A stretch of DNA of 64,000 nt from Flavobacteriia bacterium 40-80 (GCA_001899145.1 MKVF01000006.1:372001-436000); one strand, 5' to 3'. Counted from the stretch's first letter, positions 1 to 9,209 are shown. Made by a program: numbers and translations. The notes: generated by a model not told the origin, from the letters alone.

Positions 1-1108
1 GCGTTATATTACGCAGGAGCTGAAAGAATTTGAAACTAAAATCCTTGGAGCAGAGGAAAAAATATATGCAATCGAAGCACGCCTGTTACAGGAGCTCATC
101 ACCCAAATGGCGGAATATATTCAACCGATACAGCTGAATGCACAGCTGCTGGCAACCTTAGACTGCCTGCTCGGTTTCGCGGAAGTTTCCGTTGCCAACA
201 ATTACATCATGCCGGAAGTGAACGAGTCGTTTGTCATTGACATAAAAGACGGAAGGCATCCGGTAATTGAAAAACAGCTCAAAAACGGCGAAGTATATGT
301 TGCCAATGATGTTTATCTGGACAGCGAAACACAACAGATCATCATGCTCACCGGGCCGAACATGTCGGGTAAAAGTGCTATTCTGCGCCAAACCGCTCTG
401 ATCTGCCTGATGGCGCAGATGGGATGTTTTGTTCCTGCGGCAAAAGCCAACATCGGAGTTTTGGACAAGGTGTTTACACGTGTTGGCGCTTCTGATAATA
501 TTTCCTCCGGAGAATCAACCTTTATGGTGGAAATGAACGAAACATCCAGCATTTTGAACAACCTTTCCGAACGTAGCCTGATCCTTTTGGATGAAATCGG
601 ACGGGGAACAAGCACGTATGACGGAATTTCCATAGCTTGGGCAATAGCTGAATACCTGCATGAGCACTCTAAATTCAAGGGAAAAACGTTGTTCGCAACG
701 CATTATCATGAGCTGAATGATATGAGCCTGAAATTTCCAAGGATCAAAAATTTCAATGTCGCTGTAAAAGAAGTAGGGAACAAAATTCTTTTCCTGCGGA
801 AATTGGTCGAAGGAGGCTCCGAGCACTCATTCGGGATTCATGTTGCCAAGCTTGCCGGAATGCCGACACAGGTTATCGCAACTGCCAATAAAATGCTTAC
901 AAGGCTGGAATCTTCACACGGTTCTACCGAAAAAGAAAAAATCAAGGAAGCGATTAACAGCAACGATATGCAGCTAAGCTTTTTCCAGCTCAATGATCCT
1001 GTTCTGGAGCAAATCCGTGAAGAGCTGGTAACGATTGATATCAATACGCTGACTCCTGTGGAAGCATTGATGAAGCTGAACGAGATCAAGAAGCTGACGG
1101 GAGGATAA
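1..1108 (+). CDS. mutS: DNA mismatch repair protein MutS, C-terminal part (5' end outside window)
   Basis: MutS recognises base mismatches and small loops and starts mismatch repair with its ATPase. The reading frame is open from base 2 and enters the window inside the lever/clamp region, so about 368 C-terminal residues are present. Visible motifs are Walker A (GPNMSGKS, from base 353), the signature GESTFMVEM, Walker B ([12 protein letters not shown]) and the ATHYHEL switch. The end holds the helix-rich dimerisation tail ([16 protein letters not shown]). The Met at base 107 is internal and not a start. The motif set is that of the classical MutS1 group, not of MutS2, because no Smr domain follows. 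It is the only clearly recognised gene left of the first lipoprotein. Confidence 0.95.
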   Translation, partial: RYITQELKEFETKILGAEEKIYAIEARLLQELITQMAEYIQPIQLNAQLLATLDCLLGFAEVSVANNYIMPEVNESFVIDIKDGRHPVIEKQLKNGEVYVANDVYLDSETQQIIMLTGPNMSGKSAILRQTALICLMAQMGCFVPAAKANIGVLDKVFTRVGASDNISSGESTFMVEMNETSSILNNLSERSLILLDEIGRGTSTYDGISIAWAIAEYLHEHSKFKGKTLFATHYHELNDMSLKFPRIKNFNVAVKEVGNKILFLRKLVEGGSEHSFGIHVAKLAGMPTQVIATANKMLTRLESSHGSTEKEKIKEAINSNDMQLSFFQLNDPVLEQIREELVTIDINTLTPVEALMKLNEIKKLTGG

Positions 1109-1331
1109 ATTTTGTAGTTATTATGAAATTCGTTGTCAAAGATTTGTAGTGTAATTCTATATCTTGGGTGATTTAAAAACAGGTTTTGAAATTTTCTCTG
1201 ATCTGCTACACTCGTGCTGTCAATAAAAAATCTACAAATTCCATTATCGCTTTTTTTGTAAATTTACTATTAAATATAACCATGGATATTACACTATTTT
1301 TTAATATAGTCTATATAATAATGTTTTAATT

Positions 1332-1862
1332 ATGAAAAACATAAGCATAATCCTAACAACTGTAATATTGGTATTTTTCAGCTGTAAGAAAAACATTCTT
1401 GACATACGGTTCAAAATGAACTACGACACAGAATTCACTATTAGCAGCGGGATGGGAATTAACCTGCCTTTTAATATTTATACACCCGATATTACCACAA
1501 ATTCCGAAGAACAGTTTGCAGCTAATGACACCCGGAAGGATAAAGTGAAAGAGGTAAAATTAGAGTCTATGCAGCTAAGCATAACATCTCCTTCCGGCAG
1601 TAATTTCGATTTTTTAAAAAGTATAGAGTTCTATATAAAAGCCGATGGGCTTGATGAAGTAAAATATGCTTACATAGATGAAGTACCCGACGGGAAAACC
1701 ATACTAAATCTAAACACTGTTGACGTAAATCTGGCAGATTACCTTAAAAAGGATAAATTCAGCCTTAGGGTTAAAACAGTGCAGGATGAAATGCTGGGAC
1801 AGGATACCGATATAAAATCCGCCAGTGTATTTGCGGTAACAGCAAATCCTTTAAAAAGGTAA
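1332..1862 (+). CDS. Hypothetical lipoprotein, 176 aa
   Basis: Function not recognised. The N-terminus is a short lipoprotein signal: Met-Lys, a hydrophobic stretch, then a Cys at residue 18 after FFS, so the mature protein is probably lipid-anchored on the cell surface or in the periplasm. The rest is polar, with alternating hydrophobic residues suggesting beta strands (for example LESMQLSITSPSG and IEFYIKADGL), as in small Bacteroidota surface lipoproteins. It ends two bases before the long reading frame of the S41 peptidase gene and lies on the same strand, so the two may be co-transcribed. A 223-bp AT-rich gap separates it from mutS. No partner or substrate can be named. Confidence 0.7.
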   Translation: MKNISIILTTVILVFFSCKKNILDIRFKMNYDTEFTISSGMGINLPFNIYTPDITTNSEEQFAANDTRKDKVKEVKLESMQLSITSPSGSNFDFLKSIEFYIKADGLDEVKYAYIDEVPDGKTILNLNTVDVNLADYLKKDKFSLRVKTVQDEMLGQDTDIKSASVFAVTANPLKR

Positions 1863-1920
1863 AATGTTAAAGTATAAGCACACCTTTTTCTCAAAAAATA
1901 CCAACATATCAGCATTTCGC

Positions 1921-3387
1921 ATGAAAAACTATTTTTTACCGATATTTCTATTTTCCGTTATACCATTTTCATTTAGCCAGAACTGCAATTGTGACAGTAC
2001 CTTCAGGTGGTTAAAAGAAACATTTGAAAACAATGATGCGGGTTTTCAATATGCAGTTGATCAAAAAGTAAAAACTGATTATCAGTATCATACGGCAAAA
2101 TATTTTACAAAAATAAAAGACATTACCGGTAAGGAAGAATGCGCAGAAGCACTTAACGAATGGTTACAATTCTTTCGAAATGGTCATTTGTGGTTCAGTA
2201 TTAACTATGATAATAATCTACCGGCAAATGAAATCAAGAAGCCGGATCCGGAAGTAATACGGAAACAATTTCAGAATTGGGAAACATTTCCATATAAAGA
2301 AAAAGAATTCAACAGTTACTTATCATCATTGAAAGAAGCCGGGTTGGAAGGAATCTGGTCGAGTCCTCCTTACACAATCGGAATCAGAAAAGTAAATAAT
2401 GAATACATTGGTTTTATTATTGAAGCCGATGGTATCTACTGGAAAAAAACTCAGATAAAATTACGGATTAAAGAAGAAAACGGAAAGCTGAATACGCTGT
2501 TTTACCTGCAGAATCATTCTACTTTGGAAATCTCGAACACAAGATTAATCGGAAATAACTATCTGGCAATGGATCATATTATGCTGAAAAGAGTTCAGCC
2601 TGTTTATGCGAAAGAAGAAGCAATAGAACGTCATTTAAGACTTTTATCTGCAGGAGATCCCATTTTTGAAAGGATTACAGATAAAACAGTAATCCTCAGA
2701 ATCCCTTCATTTTCCTCTTCTGAAAAGAAGAAAATAGACAGCTTAATCGAATCCAATAAAAATGAGCTGCTTACGGCTGAAAATCTGATCATTGATTTAA
2801 GATATAACGGCGGAGGAAGTGATATTAGTTTCCAACAGCTGCTACCATTATTATATACCAATCCTATCAGGGAGGTTGGAGTGGAATATTTATCTACACC
2901 GCTCAATAACAAAAGGATGGAAGAATTTCTAACAGAACCTGATTTATCGGAAGAAGAAAAAACAGAAATAAAAGAGGCATTAAACAAACTCAATGAGCAT
3001 TTGGGAGAGTTTGTAAATCTAAATGATGATTCATCTGCTAATGTGGTTATATTAGATACTGTTTATCCTTTTCCTAAAAACATAGGGATAATCATCAACC
3101 AGGGAAATGCGAGTACAACGGAACAATTTCTTCTGGCTGCCAAACAAAGTAAAAAAGTAAAATTATTCGGGACAACAACAGCAGGAGTTCTTGATATTTC
3201 CAATATGTATTTTGTTGCTTCTCCCTGTAATAACTTCAAGCTGGGGTATTGTCTTACCAGGAGCAAACGTATTCCGGATTTTACAATTGACAGGAAAGGG
3301 ATTCAGCCGGATTTTTATATTGACAAAGAAATCCCGGAATATAAATGGATTGATTTTGTAAACTCGATTTTGAGTAACGAGTACTAA
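1921..3387 (+). CDS. S41 family peptidase (C-terminal processing protease-like), secreted
   Basis: Likely a periplasmic or exported serine peptidase of family S41. The frame is open from 1864, but the Met at 1921 is followed at once by a good signal peptide (MKNYFLPIFLFSVIPFSFSQ), so I place the start there, giving 488 aa. A substrate-binding strand region (ENLIIDLRYNGGGSD) precedes the catalytic core. The nucleophile motif is GNASTTEQF, with Ser398 by the short start. The Gly-Lys that follows the TxG motif in Ctp-type enzymes is absent (TTTAGVLD), so the base may differ or activity may be altered. No PDZ domain is obvious. The last 40 codons have a second, detached copy at 12314-12436. Function within the cell is unknown. 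Confidence 0.85.
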   Translation: MKNYFLPIFLFSVIPFSFSQNCNCDSTFRWLKETFENNDAGFQYAVDQKVKTDYQYHTAKYFTKIKDITGKEECAEALNEWLQFFRNGHLWFSINYDNNLPANEIKKPDPEVIRKQFQNWETFPYKEKEFNSYLSSLKEAGLEGIWSSPPYTIGIRKVNNEYIGFIIEADGIYWKKTQIKLRIKEENGKLNTLFYLQNHSTLEISNTRLIGNNYLAMDHIMLKRVQPVYAKEEAIERHLRLLSAGDPIFERITDKTVILRIPSFSSSEKKKIDSLIESNKNELLTAENLIIDLRYNGGGSDISFQQLLPLLYTNPIREVGVEYLSTPLNNKRMEEFLTEPDLSEEEKTEIKEALNKLNEHLGEFVNLNDDSSANVVILDTVYPFPKNIGIIINQGNASTTEQFLLAAKQSKKVKLFGTTTAGVLDISNMYFVASPCNNFKLGYCLTRSKRIPDFTIDRKGIQPDFYIDKEIPEYKWIDFVNSILSNEY

Positions 3388-3453
3388 GTTCAGGATGATT
3401 GATAACTATTAACTTTTCTCTGGTCTTTCCATAATTTACGATTCAAAAACAAC

Positions 3454-4197
3454 CTAAAGCGAATTCAACAAAGTTAAAAACTCTTCTTTTTTTCTGATAG
3501 CCAATGGAATAGAAGATTTGTCCTTCATGATGATTTGATTGTCTCCCTTCAAATAATGATCAAAAAAGAGCATATTGATCAGATGGGACTGGTGGCTTCT
3601 GAAAAACCCCATTGGCATCAACATGTTTTCATATTCTTTCAAAGAAGTAGAAACCAACAACCTTTGTCCATTGATGAGATAAAAAGTAGTGTAATTTTTA
3701 TCTGACTCACAGCGAATGATGTCCTGAACATTCACCGAATGTATTTTTTCAGTGGTTTTCAGAATCAGTTTTTTCAGGTTCTTGGGACGTTCAATGTTTG
3801 AAAACAAAGTGTTCAACTGAAGCTCCAGCATCTCCTTATTGATCGTTTTTTCTGCTTTTTTGACAGCTTCTACCAAGTCTTCAGGATCAATCGGTTTGAG
3901 TAAAAAATCAATGGCGCTGAAACGAAACGCCTTGATTGCAAATTCCTGATAAGCAGTCACGAAAATCACCTTAAAATTAATCGGTCTCAATTTTTGCAAC
4001 AAATCAAAGCCCGTTCCGTCACTCATTTCCACATCCAGAAAAACCAGGTCCGGCAAGTACTTTTGAATGGCTTTCACGCCAGACTCAACGCTATCCGCTT
4101 CTGCAATAATAGCTACATCAGGACAATGTTCCTGGATCAGTTCTGTGTTTTTTTTCCTGATGGTATCAATATCATCAATAATAATGGCTCTTAACAT
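3454..4197 (-). CDS. LytTR-family response regulator
   Basis: A two-component transcription regulator of the LytR/AlgR type, 247 aa. The receiver domain (about residues 1-120) has the acidic pair D8-D9, the phospho-acceptor D55 in LVFLDVEMSDGTGFD, and a Lys after LLKPIDPED. The LytTR DNA-binding domain (about 145-245) carries KIHSVNVQDIIRCESDKNYT and FFRSHQSHLINM. It lies 5 bp downstream of the sensor kinase gene on the same strand, so the two form one operon and one signalling pair. Targets are not evident from the sequence; LytTR proteins usually bind direct repeats upstream of a few genes. Confidence 0.93.
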   Translation of the reverse strand: MLRAIIIDDIDTIRKKNTELIQEHCPDVAIIAEADSVESGVKAIQKYLPDLVFLDVEMSDGTGFDLLQKLRPINFKVIFVTAYQEFAIKAFRFSAIDFLLKPIDPEDLVEAVKKAEKTINKEMLELQLNTLFSNIERPKNLKKLILKTTEKIHSVNVQDIIRCESDKNYTTFYLINGQRLLVSTSLKEYENMLMPMGFFRSHQSHLINMLFFDHYLKGDNQIIMKDKSSIPLAIRKKEEFLTLLNSL

Positions 4198-4202
4198 ACC
4201 TT

Positions 4203-6188
4203 TTAATGGTTAAACACGTAAGGAATTTCAAAATAAGTTTTTACACCCTGGATAATGTTGTCTGTATCCATGATGTTAGTAGTTTCAATACTGATATTTT
4301 TCCCGGAAGCAATGCTTTCCAGTCGTTCTCTTGTAATTTGTGTGGATAACGATTTATGTTGCTTTTCCTCTTCCTGCGTCAATCCAGCCCCATTGTCGGT
4401 TACTTCAAAAGACAATTTTTCATTCTGAATACGGTAATGAATTCGCACCAAACCGTCTTCCTGCTTGTTTTTCAACCCATGCTTGATGGCATTCTCTATG
4501 AAAGGCTGCGTCAACATCGGCGGAACAAGTAACGATTCCGGATCAATTTCTTCATCGATGAGAATTTCGTATCTAAAATTATTATTATACAACAACTTTT
4601 GAATAGTCATGTAATTTTCCAGCATACTGATCTCTTCGCTGAGCAAAATGTAATTTTCCCTTGAATTTTCCAGGATCTGACGGGTCAGCTTTGAAAACTT
4701 TGTCAAATAACTGATCGCTTCCTTATCTTGTTTCTGATGGATCAGACTCTGAATGTTGTCCACCGAATTAAAAATAAAGTGCGGATTCATCTGCGTGAGC
4801 AGCAATCTTTGCTTCAGCTCCTCGTTTTTACGAGCTTCGGCAAGGTTCTTTTGCTTGAAGTAATAATTCAAGAATAAGATGATAATCAACAGTAAAACAG
4901 CAATTGAAACCACAATATACAAGATGATGTTTTTGCGTGCATTCTTTTGTTCATTCTCCAGCTTGAGTGCAGCCATTTTTTTCTGCTGGGCAACTTTTGT
5001 GAGCAATTCCTTGTTCTCAAACTCATATTTCAACTGCTGCTCTTTCAATGCATCCCGGGATTCCTGAATCTTTGCGGAATCTTTCAACACGGCATAGGTC
5101 TCATACATTTCAAGGGATTTGTCAAATTGTTTGGCTTCCTTATACAGCTGATACAAAAATTTGCGGGCATGCATCTCAATGTTGAGCGAATTATATTGCA
5201 ATCCAATCGCAAGTGCTTTTTGCAGGTAATTTTCCGCTTCCTTGTATTTCTTTTGAGATATGTAAAATTCCCCCAGACTTGTATAAACATTGGATTTGAA
5301 CAGATCCGACTGATCCTGTTTCAAGGCTTCTTCAAACATCAACAAGGCTTCCTTGTATTTTTTTTGCTTGAAATAAATCCTGCCCATTTTATCCAGAATA
5401 AGACTTGCGAATTGCGTATCGCCGATGGATTCTGCCAATCCCAATGCTTTCTTTAAATATTTTTCTGCATTGACATAATCGCCCATCAGCAAGTAAACAT
5501 GTCCGATGTTGTGATTCAATTCAATGTTGGTTAAAATATCCTCAACGTTTGGATTCTTCAACGATTCAAAATGCTTCATGGCTTTCTTGTAATACAAGAT
5601 CGCCTTTTCATCGTTTCCCTGCTTATTGTAAGCATTGGCAATCTGCATGGTCGCATACGCAGCAGCACCGGCATCTTTTTCTTTTTCAAAATATTTCAAT
5701 GCGCGGAAATAACATTTTACTGCATCCGTAAAATTTAATATTTTGGCATAACACACCCCTTTTCCAACCAAGGTCATTGCCAGCTGGTGATAGTCTTTTA
5801 TTTCGATGAATATTTTTTCCGATTTGTCCAGCAATTCAATGGAGCGCATCACATCACTGCTCATCAAAACCGAAGCTTCATTGCTGTAAGACTGTCCAAT
5901 GGCACTTCTCCAAATCAGCTTCTCTCTTGTACTGATCTTCTTATTTTTAAGGTTTTTTTCTGCAAGCGATTTCACCTTTCCAATAAAATCAACGTGATCC
6001 GGATCTGTGATTCTTGTGTTTGCCATGATTTGCCCCATGACTTCCAGTTTTAATGTATCATGAATGTTAGTCTTTAGAACCAACTTCAATGAATCAATGG
6101 GATTTTGGGCAAGTGCATGAAAGGCGCCGGAAAAGAAAAGACAAGAGACAACTAAAAATAGTTTACTGAATCGAGAAAAATGAAACAT
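4203..6188 (-). CDS. TPR-containing sensor histidine kinase (LytS/YehU-type)
   Basis: A sensor kinase of the His_kinase (PF06580) class, 661 aa. It has a signal peptide ending near LAQNP and a large array of tetratricopeptide repeats (about residues 130-375) placed in the periplasm. A coiled coil and one membrane helix (about 420-446) follow. The cytoplasmic kinase begins with NPHFIFNSV, giving the phospho-acceptor His470, and ends with an ATPase domain containing ENAIKHGLKN and VTDNGAGL. TPR sensors of this build are common in Bacteroidota. It pairs with the LytTR regulator 5 bp downstream. The ligand sensed by the TPR part is unknown. Confidence 0.92.
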   Translation of the reverse strand: MFHFSRFSKLFLVVSCLFFSGAFHALAQNPIDSLKLVLKTNIHDTLKLEVMGQIMANTRITDPDHVDFIGKVKSLAEKNLKNKKISTREKLIWRSAIGQSYSNEASVLMSSDVMRSIELLDKSEKIFIEIKDYHQLAMTLVGKGVCYAKILNFTDAVKCYFRALKYFEKEKDAGAAAYATMQIANAYNKQGNDEKAILYYKKAMKHFESLKNPNVEDILTNIELNHNIGHVYLLMGDYVNAEKYLKKALGLAESIGDTQFASLILDKMGRIYFKQKKYKEALLMFEEALKQDQSDLFKSNVYTSLGEFYISQKKYKEAENYLQKALAIGLQYNSLNIEMHARKFLYQLYKEAKQFDKSLEMYETYAVLKDSAKIQESRDALKEQQLKYEFENKELLTKVAQQKKMAALKLENEQKNARKNIILYIVVSIAVLLLIIILFLNYYFKQKNLAEARKNEELKQRLLLTQMNPHFIFNSVDNIQSLIHQKQDKEAISYLTKFSKLTRQILENSRENYILLSEEISMLENYMTIQKLLYNNNFRYEILIDEEIDPESLLVPPMLTQPFIENAIKHGLKNKQEDGLVRIHYRIQNEKLSFEVTDNGAGLTQEEEKQHKSLSTQITRERLESIASGKNISIETTNIMDTDNIIQGVKTYFEIPYVFNH

Positions 6189-6343
6189 GATTTCTAAATG
6201 TGTTTAATGTATTGAATCGGGCGCAAAACTAGCAAATTATAAAAGATATTTCTCACGAAAAATTGAACTAGTTTCATATCATTTGATATCCATGAAGTTC
6301 CAAAAAATCTTTTTTTCAATACTTTTAAAATGGAATAAACGCA

Positions 6344-6375
6344 AAAATGTCATTCCCTTTTAGGAAGGGAATGAC
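6344..6375 (-). terminator. Rho-independent terminator downstream of the 173-aa membrane protein gene
   Basis: An 11-bp perfect stem (GTCATTCCCTT with AAGGGAATGAC, 6349-6375) has a 5-nt loop. Read on the minus strand it is followed closely by five Ts (6343-6347). It lies about 80 bp past the stop of the gene at 6457-6978 and upstream of the kinase gene, so it separates the two transcripts. Confidence 0.7.
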
Positions 6376-6456
6376 TTTGCAGCAGTACAGGTAAAGTTTG
6401 CTGTTTCTTTTTACTACTGTATAGTATTGATTTCCTGCTAATTTTAATTCAATCAG

Positions 6457-6978
6457 TTAATTTTTCTTTCTTGCCAATAAAAACGGGAACAAAGCACTCA
6501 AAGTAGCCGCCGCTCCAACAATGATTCCCAGTTTTCGGTTGGAAACTCCGCCTGAAACTCCGCCATCAATATTTGGAGAAATAACTATCGCAATGATTGA
6601 AACAAGAACTGCCAAGACCAAAAGGATGTTTGCCATTTTCGGATTGGAGACAAACAAAAATACACCACTCAGCAGAACAACCAAAGTAAGAACAACCATC
6701 AATACCCCAATAAAAGTAAAAGTTCCCGGAGATGGAATATCAATGATCGCCTTTTCTCCTGCTTTGATGATCTCAAGCAGGCTTTCCTTCTCATATCCAT
6801 CTTCCATTTGTTCACTTTGCTGTCTGTATTCATCCAATTGTTTTCGGCTTTCCGATACTATTTCCTGATACTCTTTTGCATCCTTGGCGTCACGGAAACT
6901 ACGGAATACACCAAGCCCGCCTATACACAAAGAAATAATTACTACCAATACTCCAATAACTTTCAATGCAATTTTCAT
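6457..6978 (-). CDS. Hypothetical membrane protein, 173 aa
   Basis: Function not recognised. One N-terminal membrane helix (about residues 5-25) is followed by a charged segment rich in Glu, Lys and Gln that looks helical (KEYQEIVSESRKQLDEYR). Three more hydrophobic segments follow, at roughly 85-110, 115-135 and 148-168. The layout, one helix, a soluble coiled segment, then a membrane bundle, suggests a small inner-membrane protein. It stands alone, with a terminator on its 3' side and 420 bp of gene-free DNA on its 5' side. No link to the neighbouring two-component pair can be shown. Confidence 0.75.
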   Translation of the reverse strand: MKIALKVIGVLVVIISLCIGGLGVFRSFRDAKDAKEYQEIVSESRKQLDEYRQQSEQMEDGYEKESLLEIIKAGEKAIIDIPSPGTFTFIGVLMVVLTLVVLLSGVFLFVSNPKMANILLVLAVLVSIIAIVISPNIDGGVSGGVSNRKLGIIVGAAATLSALFPFLLARKKN

Positions 6979-7401
6979 TTTACTTTAATTTAAACATTTC
7001 TATTTTCCTACTCATCCAGCTTTTCGGTTCCGCTTCTGTTCGGGATTCAGCACAATTTAGTTGTCCCTAATAAGTTTTACGGCTCGAAAATATGATGGAA
7101 AATTTAAACAGAAAACAAGAATGAAAATCCGTAAGAACAGAAAGGATATTCGTTGTTGAAAGGAGGATATTTGTTTTGGTAATATGAATATCTGAAGGAT
7201 AATTATTGAAATAACCGATCAGCAAAGCTGGAAGTACGTATCCATTCGAGCCACAAGAGAAGCTGAAGGAAACAACAGTTTTTACTTTTAGTAATTCCTT
7301 CTATAAAATCGGTGTTTAGTTTTTTTCCTTTTATTAGTTAGTCATCAGATGTGTGAATTAATTTTTACGGTTCAATTATTTTTTGAAAATAATCATTGAC
7401 A
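6979..7401. other. Gene-free stretch, 423 bp
   Basis: I see no convincing reading frame, RNA gene or long repeat here. It must hold the promoter of the minus-strand membrane protein gene, but no clear TAnnTTTG element is visible. It forms the boundary between ordinary chromosome and the toxin island. Confidence 0.5.
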
Positions 7402-7632
7402 TCAGCGATAGACCCTTGTGTCAATAATTTCAAATAAAATATTTACGGGGCTATGTTTAGAATTTAATTTTCTAAACTCTCTTATCAAGTCCCGATCGGA
7501 GTTAGCATCATTAAATATCTGCTGCAACAATTCTAAGTCAACTTCAGCATCCTTTATGTCATCGAATATCTCCTGCCAATTGCGACCGCTGATTGCCTTC
7601 ACACCATTGTCTATTTTTATCTCTATTTCCAC
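7402..7632 (-). CDS. Small hypothetical protein, candidate orphan immunity protein, 76 aa
   Basis: No family recognised. The protein is acidic and helical in appearance, with DDIKDAEVDLELLQQIFNDA in the middle. It lies on the minus strand just downstream of a decayed fragment of the toxin gene (7713-7792). That is the same position, relative to toxin sequence, that the 126-aa gene holds beside the intact toxin. Polymorphic-toxin loci commonly keep orphan immunity genes behind lost toxin tips, so this is a reasonable but unproven role. It could also be a chance frame, although its codon use looks normal for the region. Confidence 0.45.
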   Translation of the reverse strand: MEIEIKIDNGVKAISGRNWQEIFDDIKDAEVDLELLQQIFNDANSDRDLIREFRKLNSKHSPVNILFEIIDTRVYR

Positions 7633-7712
7633 TTCTAATCTTATTTTGTAAATGTAACTTCAATTTTCGGGTAAAAACTTATTTTTAGGCTTTAAATTTG
7701 TAACTGTTCAGG

Positions 7713-7792
7713 TCTTAATTTCTTCCGATTGATTATGAGTTTCCTTGTTGAGTTACTGTGTTTTTTGATTAGTTTCCTTAATCATTTTTCAG
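7713..7792 (-). pseudogene. Remnant of a second DUF4157-type toxin gene
   Basis: About 80 bp closely match 9567-9646, the part of the toxin gene encoding residues about 839-865 (linker KETNQKTEQLNKETHNQLEE). Read on the minus strand the fragment gives KETNQKTQ, a stop, then LNKETHNQSEEIK, so it cannot be functional. The match stops on both sides. The copied segment is the linker directly before the C-terminal toxin tip, as expected where tips are exchanged by recombination. Confidence 0.75.
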
Positions 7793-7830
7793 TCTTCTTG
7801 TCCATAATTGAATTTAGTTAATATACAAAA

Positions 7831-7870
7831 AATCTCTTAAATTTGTATGTATTAAAATATTTAAGAGATT
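7831..7870 (+). promoter_or_regulatory. Promoter-like element inside a 12-bp inverted repeat, upstream of the macro-domain pseudogene
   Basis: Perfect 12-bp arms AATCTCTTAAAT (7831-7842) and ATTTAAGAGATT (7859-7870) are separated by 16 bp. The left arm overlaps TAAATTTG (7838-7845), which fits the Bacteroidota -7 consensus TAnnTTTG. The right arm ends 3 bp before the ATG at 7874. This looks like an operator placed over a core promoter. No -33 TTG lies at the usual distance, so the promoter call is moderate. Confidence 0.5.
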
Positions 7871-7873
7871 GAA

Positions 7874-8374
7874 ATGATAGAGTTATACTGTGGCGATATT
7901 ACAAAATTGGAAGTTGATGCTATTGTAAATGCAGCGAACACATCTTTACTGGGAGGTGGTGGTGTTGATGGAGCAATATAGTCGAAGATTGTCAAACAAT
8001 CAGAAATAAACAAGGTGGGTGTAAAGTGGGGAAGCAGTCATAACTACTGCCGGAAAACTGCAAAATTTGTTATTCATGCTGTTGGTCCTGTTTGGAATAA
8101 TGGTAATAGCAATGAAGAGAAATTACTGGCATCAGCATATTTCAACAGTCTTAAACTTGCATTAGATAATCAAATACAATCTATTTCATTTCCTAATATA
8201 AGCACTGGTATTTATAAATTTCCCAAACAAAAAGCTGCTAAAATCGCTATAAAAACTGTGTCTGATTTCTTGGCAACAACAGACAATTTTAAAAAAGTAA
8301 TTTTTGTTTGTTTTGATGAAGAAAACTATAAAATATATTATGAACTTCTAAAATTGTCGAATCCTATATCATAA
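7874..8374 (+). pseudogene. Macro-domain (ADP-ribose-binding) protein, inactivated
   Basis: Macro domains bind ADP-ribose, and many remove it from proteins or nucleic acids. The frame starts well at 7874 ([20 protein letters not shown], then [14 protein letters not shown]) and then meets a TAG at 7979. The conserved stretch that should follow (His-Arg-Ala and onward) is missing. A piece reading QIRNKQGGCKVG is found in a second frame, VITTAGKL in a third after an apparent 1-nt loss, and the C-terminal part (KFVIHAVGPVWNNG, SISFPNISTGIYKFP) is open again to 8374. At least three separate small deletions are needed, so a sequencing error is unlikely. It faces the 95-aa gene tail to tail with one base between them. 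Confidence 0.85.
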
Positions 8375-8375
8375 T

Positions 8376-8663
8376 TTATTTTAATAACCTTTCTAATTCT
8401 TCGAAAGCGGCTTTTACATCTACTTCTTGATTCGAATCTATTGATGTATTGAATATTTCTTTTTCTTCAAGATAATTATAGGAAAATATATAAATACTTC
8501 CATCGCTATAGAACATAATTTCACATCCTATTTTTTCTCCATTTATATCAACTTTATCGACAAACTCCATCTCATCATCATCATTATAATGCTGATAACT
8601 CAAATCATATCCTATTAATCTAGGCTCAAATTCATTTTTAAACCATTCTAAGTTAAAATTCAT
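8376..8663 (-). CDS. Small acidic protein, candidate immunity protein, 95 aa
   Basis: No family recognised with certainty. It is acidic, with an aromatic N-terminus (FNLEWFKNEF), a beta-rich middle (GCEIMFYSDGSIYIFSYNY) and a helical end (VKAAFEELERLL). That size and composition is typical of immunity proteins in polymorphic-toxin loci. It lies on the same strand as the toxin and the 126-aa gene, about 165 bp further downstream. Its most likely role is an orphan immunity protein for a toxin tip no longer present. This is inferred from position and size only. Confidence 0.55.
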   Translation of the reverse strand: MNFNLEWFKNEFEPRLIGYDLSYQHYNDDDEMEFVDKVDINGEKIGCEIMFYSDGSIYIFSYNYLEEKEIFNTSIDSNQEVDVKAAFEELERLLK

Positions 8664-8828
8664 ACGTAAGTTATTTTGTATGAAGAATTTTTGATAGATT
8701 TTGCAATATCGGTAGTGCCCCTCTTTTCTATATAAAAATATACTACTGACCTGATTTTAAAAGTCTATATATTCTTTACTTATACATTTTTCGTTGTATT
8801 CTAGAAGCTATTTTTACATTTAGCAGTA

Positions 8829-9209
8829 TTAATTCATTTGTTTATAGCTAATTTTTCTGCATTTAATTTTAAAATCAGAATTTTCATTTTCTTTCAATTC
8901 AGCTCTCTCAAATATCAACGGAGAAAAGTCAAAAGTAATAATTCCTCTTTCGTTTGTTAAAAGTGCAGCATTTATAGAAACATTCGATTGGTTTTCTGTG
9001 TCTATAAAACAAAATGAAATTATGTCTTCAAAAGAGAGTGTAATTATCTCAAATTCATAATCATTTAATTTATTCATACATTTAATAATCACCTCAATCT
9101 TCTTTGAAGTATCATCTGCATCATAAACAATTTTTAAAACCAATGAGTCTGAAAAATGTTCATATTTGTTTTTTATTTCATCTATCATATTTGAAATTTT
9201 ATTGTCCAA
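8829..9209 (-). CDS. Putative cognate immunity protein of the DUF4157 toxin, 126 aa
   Basis: No named family recognised. The ATG lies inside the last codons of the toxin gene, an 11-bp overlap on the same strand, so translation is probably coupled. That arrangement is the usual one for a toxin and its immunity protein. The protein is acidic, lacks a signal peptide and alternates charged and hydrophobic stretches (NDYEFEIITLSFEDIISFCF). Being cytoplasmic fits a guard against a toxin acting inside the cell. The role rests on position, not on homology. Confidence 0.65.
   Translation of the reverse strand: MDNKISNMIDEIKNKYEHFSDSLVLKIVYDADDTSKKIEVIIKCMNKLNDYEFEIITLSFEDIISFCFIDTENQSNVSINAALLTNERGIITFDFSPLIFERAELKENENSDFKIKCRKISYKQMN

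Noticed and set aside
1864-1920. Upstream start of the S41 peptidase
   Set aside because: It would bury the signal peptide 19 residues inside the protein.
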